Assembly: GCA_003993805.1 (NCBI GenBank)
Contig: RSEF01000003.1
Location: forward strand, 43,772,775 to 43,836,774
Direction: 5' to 3'
Length of the DNA: 64,000 nucleotides
Origin: Himantopus leucocephalus
Lineage: Eukaryota; Chordata; Aves; Charadriiformes; Recurvirostridae
Shown here: positions 1-64,000 of the stretch, piece by piece
Layout of the letters: each line of letters begins with the position of its first letter
Numbering within the stretch: position 1 is the first letter of the stretch
Notes under the pieces: model-generated
The model's input: the letters and a program-made list of their open reading frames with translations, nothing else
Told to the model about the DNA's origin: nothing
Databases searched by the model: none
Translations under genes and position numbers: made by a program

Positions 1-2544
1 GAGTTGTATATCCATCTCTAACTCAAGTGGTTTTAATATGTGGAGCGGTACTGAAAAATCATGATCAAAACCCCGACAAAGATGGATAAGGGAATTATTA
101 CCAATGCATGTAATGGAAGTAATTTTTTTTTAACCTTTCCAATTTTTTTAGAGATGTTGCATATAAAAACCTACATAAAGCAGCATTATTTAGCTTGTAA
201 AATTCAGCATCCGAGAAAGTTACACAGTGCCAGATTTATATGGCACTATTTCAGCCCTTTTGTGAATATATATCGAAAGTCTTGATCAAGTATCACTTTC
301 TGCACAGCTGAATCCAACTCCTTAATAATCTAAAACAAGCTTATAGAAACAAAAACACACTCCAATCATATTTTCAAGCTCTTCTCCACAACCAGAAAGG
401 ATTACTATTAAAATGACTTCTTACTCTCACAATCAGGTGACTGAAGAAGCTGTCATTTTAAGAACTGCATCAAATATTAAGAATTCAGCTGTAAAATCAG
501 CAGATTATAATAATGGAGATTTTGGGGAGAGGCGGCATGCTAACTTTCCATTCTGTGCCAAGTCACTAAAGAAAATCTTTTCAAAAGATTACATTTAAAA
601 GAGAATGGATTACACAGATTATATTACGCAGGATTTGTATTTCCCACCTTTCCCATCTTTGAGTTTGCAAATGTTCTTTTTAGGGTGCTCTCACTGCTTT
701 TGACACATTAACAATCCTATACAGGAAAAGGCCTGTTTTTAAAGCAATGATTATTATTCAGGTATTTAAATCCAAATTTGATAATTGCATTCCAACTCTG
801 GCAACATCTAAAGTGTTTAAAACATCACATATGCCCAGGCTTGCCCTTCTGCCCTTGCACAGAACTGTTTCAAAATGTAAATGTACTGCTCAGCTGCTGA
901 CTTGCAAAACCGTCCCCACAGGAGCTCCTTCTTGATGTGGCAGACACATTCAAACTTCTCACAAAATTCAGGCCTTTTTCCTTTGAAAACAAAGCTGAGC
1001 ATTAGCTACTTTTGTTTCATGTCATGGCCTAGCATTCAGGGCACCCCAGGAAACGGCTGTCCCTGGGAAGTTATCTCTCTAGCTGAGGGGCATTCAGAGC
1101 TACCTTCCAGGAAAAAACCTTGGGCATCCACCTACAGGCTGCTGCGGGTGGATCTGTGGCTTCCACCCTTCCTGCTGAAGGCAGCTAGCTCCTGCAAAGC
1201 ACGTGCCTACCTTGGACACAACTCTGTTCCCCGTCCTGCATTTAGACCCAGCTGTCTAAAGCAGGATTTTGGATTCCATTCCCAAAGCCAGGCACTTACG
1301 AACTGAATGTTGAATAGCCCTACGGTGTGTTGCTTGAGTCTTTCATAGCCATTGGTCCAACATGGAAAAGTTAAGCTCTCATCGAAGTTAAAAATCTCTG
1401 CAGTGAGCGTTAATCACTGTTATAGTTTGGGCTGAAAGCAGGTGTTCTTTTTTTCTCCATTTTACACTCAAGGGGAAAAAGAAACCCCAAACCAACATCA
1501 CTGCATATGATGCCTCAGATTTTACAAGCAGAATATGCTATAGTGGCACTTTTTTTATTATTATTTTCAATTATGCTTTTGGAGCTTTATACAAACCCTT
1601 TTACTAGCTATCTAAATGTTTGTATTAAAGGCCAGGAAGGAAGCCGAGTTTGAATGTAACACATTAGCACCCTCAGGCCACTGGTTAATCTAGTAGTCAG
1701 CCATGTGGATGCCTATAGAAATTAATTATAATGGTAGGAAGCTCCATTCTCAAAGTTGAATGGTCAATTATCCATCACAGCTGCTTTATAATTCAGGCTT
1801 CCAAAGCTGGCAATTCTTACACAGCTATTCAAGCAAAGGAAAATAGTAAAGGTCACGTAACTAAACATTAGAGACACTGTATTTATTATTCCTAAAATCA
1901 ATGCAAAGCAACTACAGAATACAACACATTAATTTTCAATATTAACCTTGTTTGCTTTCAGCTGCTTGAGGAGGTGATTTGGTTCTGTACACCTCAAAAT
2001 TTCTGCTTAAAATGGGTCTTATTTAAATGGCATGTTACGTAGACCAAGCGTCTGTATATAGACCAGGGCAAGGCTGGCTGTTGTGGTGCATCCTGCCATC
2101 TCTTGCCACTGGCAGGGGGTTCGGAATACTCTCCTCGCAGAGGAGCGCTCCAAGAGGAAAAAAAACTAACTACCACCATGAAATCTCCTTCAAATACTGA
2201 CATACTGTTTCACCTGGTTTCTGAACTGTTTGAAGATCCCCTTGCAAAAGTTCTGGAAGCTATTTAAAATTGGCTTTTAGGAGTCAACTGAGTCCTACAT
2301 CCTAAAGATGTGTGCTGTTGCTGAAGCAAGTCAGCAGAGACTGTGGCTTGATTGTGTTCCTCAAACTTGAGGCACATGCATTTTCTCCTGCCTCAATTCT
2401 TCCCTGCTTGCTTTGTTAGCACTGCACTGTGAGACTGCAGTGGGAGTCTCCTGGCAAACTGGTTAGTGTTTAATTGAGACAAAAGTACCAGATAACACAG
2501 GCGCTAGACAAAGAGCCTGCCTTAATCAGGAATTGCCCTCTCTC

Positions 2545-2583
2545 NNNNNNNNNNNNNNNNNNNNNNNNNNNNNNNNNNNNNNN
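2545..2583. other. Assembly gap, 39 N
   Basis: 39 unknown bases next to a 12-base A run (2584-2595). The odd length suggests a sized gap over a poly-A or simple repeat that failed to assemble, not a fixed placeholder. Confidence 0.95.
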
Positions 2584-3298
2584 AAAAAAAAAAAAGACAA
2601 AGAACTAGCAAGCTCAAGCAACACTGAAGGAAAACAGCCTCTGTCTAAAAGCAGCAGCAGCATGGAGTATCGAATGTACAGAGCAGAAAAGCACCAACCC
2701 CCAAACCAGGTACATCCTGGAAAGCAAACGGTGCCAGGAATCCCACTCAATTAAATGCAAAAAGAACACTGGCAAACATGACAAGAATGACACATGGTGA
2801 AGGGAAGAACTGAGGTCCTATGTCTGGCCAGTCCACCACAGTCCTCCCTGCGCTTCTGCATCTTCCGCCCCAGTGGCTCAAGGACCCGAGTGCAGTTGAA
2901 CCACATGGTAAATGTGTTTTAAGTATAAGGAATCAGATCCCTGTCCACATTAGTGACGCAAAAATAGGTCGAGAGTCTGCAGCATGACTTCATTTTGAAA
3001 ATACAGCCAGGATCTTAGATGTGAATTTGTTCATTCTTTTGGTTTTTTGTTTTAAATATATTGGAGCCTTGCTCAAGGTTTCGCTCTGCACTGTGAAATG
3101 AAACCAGTTAAGTGAACAGCCGCAGTAACTGCTTCAGTCCCATGGCAAGGCTCCATCTGCAGAACATATGAGATCAAGACTCTACTACTCCAAGAAGGGG
3201 GCTATCAACAAAAAATGCAAGTGGGATACAAATATGGGGGAACAAGCAGCTTTCCATTACATCTGCTATACAGTACTCATGTATAACACTGGACTGAC

Positions 3299-4016
3299 AA
3301 TCACAGATGGTAGGGATTGCAAGGGACCTCTGGAGATCATCTAGTCCAATGTCTCTGCCAAAGCAGGTTCACCTACAGCAGGTTGGACAGGAATGCATCC
3401 AGATGGGTTTTGACTATCTTCAGAGAAGGAAACTCCACAACCTCTGGGCAGCCTGTTCCAGAGCTCTGTTACCCTCAAAGTAACGAAGTTTTTCCTCAAG
3501 TTGAGGTGGAATTTCCTGTGTTCTAGCTTGTGCCTGTTGGCCCTTGTCCTGTCGCCAGGCACCACTCCAGATGTGGCCTCACCAGGACAGAGTAGAGGGG
3601 GAGGAAAACCTTCCTTGACCTGCTGGCCACACTCTTTTTAATGCACCCCAGGAGACCATTGGCCTTCTTGGCCACAAGGGCACATTTCTGCCTCACGGTC
3701 AACTTGTTGTCCACCAGGACTCCCAGGTCTCTCTCTGCAGAGCTGCTTTCCAGCAGGTCAGCCCCTAACCTGTACTGGTGTATGAGGTTATTCCTCCCTC
3801 GGCGCAGGACCCTACACTTGCCCTTGTGTTCTAGTTCCTGCCCTTGTTCTTCCTTAGGTTTCTCTCTGCCCAACTCTCCAGCCTGTCCAGGTCTTGCTGT
3901 ATGGCAGCACAGCCTTCTGGTGTGTCATCCACTCCTCACAGTTTTGCATCATCAGCAAACTTGCTCAGGGTACACTCTGTCCCCTCATCCAGGTCGTTGA
4001 TGAATATATTGAACAA
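3299..4016 (-). mobile_element. CR1 LINE fragment, 5'-truncated, internally deleted
   Basis: Minus-strand CR1 non-LTR retrotransposon. Its 3' end is at the low coordinate, where minus reads TTGGACTAGATGATCTCCAG followed by AGGTCCCTTGC. The upstream part encodes the C-terminal end of CR1 ORF2 (reverse transcriptase), for example ADLLESSSAERDLGVLVDNK and ALVAKKANGLLGCIKKSVAS. The frame is broken, and sequence between the ...YSVLVRPHLEWC region and the ORF2 tail is missing, with a junction near 3566-3572. The copy stops near 4016, inside ORF2. It is a dead element. Confidence 0.9.
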
Positions 4017-5619
4017 TGAACTGTGGCAACAACCCACACACTAGAAATATCACAGAATACAGAAAAACTTTAACATAAATACTTTTTTTACTCTGTTACT
4101 AGCTGGACATTCATATTGCAGTGCGACCCTGTTGCAATCAGTTTGGTTTGCAAGAAACTGTAATTCAATACAAGCAACCAGAAAAAGACATATCACTTAA
4201 TCTTATGCAGGCCTTATTAGAGTAAGCAGTTTAAAATATTATTATACATGGTAGAAAATAACAATCTAAGCAGAAGCTTATCAAAGAAAAGTAGAAAACA
4301 TTGGTAGTGTGGGATCAACTGTAGGCTGTGTAACACCTTATAAAATGCCCAATAAATATGATACAAGATGTACAGAACAGATGCATCCCTTTAAAGGGAC
4401 ATCTGGAGGCCAGGCCAGCTACGGCCCTAGCAACCTGTACCACTAGGCACTACGGTCTCTCAGGTCATGTTTAAGGGTCAAAAAAAGGCAGTCTGTCTTC
4501 TAGGCACTCTCTGAACGCTCCTTGCTTCTGGCAAGTATTCAGGAATTTAGGAATAACTGCCTAGATTGCACATGCTCAGATGCAGTTGTTAGGGATGCGG
4601 TCAGGAGGAGGGGCTGTCTGACAGCCAGGAAGCAGGACAGCTCATGGCTCTAAGAAATGTCAAACACCCCTTAACACTTCTGGAAGCTTGACGATCTTCT
4701 CGCATGAACTCTTTATAAAATCAACCTCACCTGGGTAACAGTTAGTGAGTTTTTTTAATATAAAAAGACACAAAAAGGAAGATGGGTCACTTTGGATGTT
4801 TAAGCTGAAGTGGGAAATAAGCCGACACAAACTTAGAGCTACATGCCAGACAGTAGGACATAAACAGCCTGCCAAGCAAAGAAAAGAGAATGAGACAGCA
4901 ATGCTTGGCACCAGGTATGTACCTCCCTCTCTCATACTAGTCAAGTTTCACATCCTTCTTCCATCTCTAGGTGCCAAGTCTGGTCTGTGCTCCACCTGGC
5001 TTGGCTGGGGTGGAGGGCGTACAGTCAAGAGTACTTCCTGGTACAGAAAAAGGCATGCCCCAAAACCAGGTCAACTCCTAGCCCTAGAAAAAGAATGAAT
5101 AAGGGCTGTCTAAACACACTTAATTCTGTGGACTAAATCCTGTCCCCCTCCAACGCAGACAGGAAGTTTGGCAGGACTGCTGACCTTTTTGAACGCTTGT
5201 TGAACAATCCAGCCTACCTTGTACCCACCAGGTTGCCAGGCTGTAACTCTATGCACAGAACCTGCATTAGCTCTCCGAGTACCAGGACGAAATACCTCAT
5301 TCCCCTAGCTCTAAGAGTGCATTTCCCATCAACTATATTAAGGAATCAATGTTGCAGAGTCCTTCAAAGGAACCCTTCAGAAAGGAAAACTGCAACATCG
5401 CCCTTCTCCCTTCTGGCATCACTGGAAAGAAGACCTAGAAGAACTTCTCTCAGTTTCTATCGGTGGATTTAAAGGAACAGGACAGAGATCCTCCCATTTT
5501 CTGTCCTTTTATAATTTAAATATTTAAATTACTAAATGAGAATATTTAAGAGGTTCCTTAGCAGGGAAGATGGATGGGAGAGAGCTTAGAACAGAAAGTA
5601 ATGAAAGAAAAGGTCTTAC

Positions 5620-63276
<57,657 letters not shown>

Positions 63277-64000
63277 CTACAGAAAGAAATAATAAAGGCA
63301 TAATCATAACAGTTTATTTTGAGAAGATGCTACTAAAAGTTTTAAAGTCATTTTCAAGCTCTTTATTCCTTATTGGCTATTAGTTGTACCTCTACTGAGT
63401 TTTGCAACCAGAAGTAGTACTGCATCTTCATACAGTACACTTGAGTTCTGCTCACAAAAAAGGTCTAAGGATGTGTTCAAATTTCAAGCCATTTTACATG
63501 ATTTATTCTTCTTTTGGTTAGCTGAGGATATTATTTATTTCTTAACAAAATCAGTAAAATCTCACAATTGACAAACATTGTAAATCCTCTGAAAATACTG
63601 CATTCCCAGGATAATGCAGCTGCAGCCTTTCCTAAACTATGAACTTATAAAAACACAGACACAAAATGAAACATTAGTTATCTACAAACAGGAAACCCCT
63701 TTTGAGAAATTCTGTCATCTTACCCTGCTTCTCAGTTATGATTTAACAGTAGAATGCTATAGTTTGATCTCCTTTTTCTAACACTGCACCACACGTTCCC
63801 AAGTCTCTTTACCGCTGAAGAATTTTAAATAATTAATCGGGACTAGTCAAGACAAATGAATAAAATACATTTGGAGAGGCAGCCTCTTTGAATTCTTTTT
63901 CTAAAGTTCATAACTGTTAATTTGCAGCTGTCTGTGATCTGTTTGCTGATCTGCAATGAGCACCGTATTTCTTGGTCATTAAAATTAATTATAGTTCTAC
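63277..64000 (-). other. PCNX2 intron 1 (partial)
   Basis: AT-rich sequence upstream of exon 2 in the gene. No exon 1, promoter or CpG-rich region lies before the window ends, so the gene start is further right. Confidence 0.8.

Larger units (their letters stand above)
1..5619 (-). other. PCNX2 intron (partial) without coding exons
   Basis: AT-rich intron sequence on the C-terminal side of the last visible exon. It contains the 39-N gap with adjacent poly-A and one minus-strand CR1 fragment, described separately. No PCNX2 exon, tRNA or other gene was recognised. Open frames near 817-1306 on both strands overlap each other, have no splice context and look incidental. Confidence 0.75.

Noticed and set aside
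817..1306. Overlapping open frames on both strands (141 codons plus, 61 codons minus)
   Set aside because: Neither has recognisable motifs or splice context, and neither matches the next expected PCNX2 exon.
63277..64000. PCNX2 exon 1 or promoter
   Set aside because: No ATG exon with the family's first membrane segment and no CpG-rich stretch was found.

Overview
The window looks like vertebrate, most likely avian, nuclear DNA. It is AT-rich and intron-dominated, with short coding islands flanked by GT/AG splice signals. It also carries several chicken-repeat-1 (CR1) LINE fragments whose 3' ends read ...CCATTCTATGATTCTATG, the form typical of bird genomes. There is no bacterial-style gene packing, operon, CRISPR array or phage. 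Three N runs (39, 100 and 100 bases) and one single N mark assembly gaps. The species cannot be fixed from sequence alone.

One gene accounts for all the coding sequence I can support: PCNX2 (pecanex-like protein 2), on the minus strand and transcribed from right to left. I recovered 15 internal exons between 63276 and 5620. Every junction agrees in reading phase. Together they give 2880 nt, or 960 codons, with no stop or frameshift. Exon 1 with the start codon lies beyond 64000. The rest of the membrane region and the large C-terminal pecanex domain lie left of base 1. In order the exons encode: the second N-terminal membrane segment (63071-63276); a 15-nt microexon (62579-62593) and two short linkers (60303-60420, 58022-58058); one 1290-nt exon for the long hydrophilic variable region (55860-57149); two Ser-rich exons (39574-39710, 35673-35837); then eight exons (32370 down to 5620) with the conserved polytopic membrane core.

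Layout from left to right: 1-5619 is intron with a rearranged CR1 copy and a 39-N gap; 5620-8032 holds two exons; 8033-18969 is an 11-kb intron with a CR1 3' end and a perfect 66-bp tandem duplication; 18970-39710 holds ten exons with moderate introns, one only 98 bp long; 39711-55859 is a 16-kb intron with a 103-bp tandem duplication, a gap inside a CR1 insertion and a purine-rich tract; 55860-63276 holds the five most N-terminal exons in the window, plus an old CR1 copy.

I did not find a new multi-gene system. The points most worth a second look are a splice-acceptor conflict at 35.8 kb, the microexon, two recent tandem duplications, a gap that probably hides a much longer CR1, a 24-bp perfect palindrome, and a 234-codon antisense open frame that I do not recognise.
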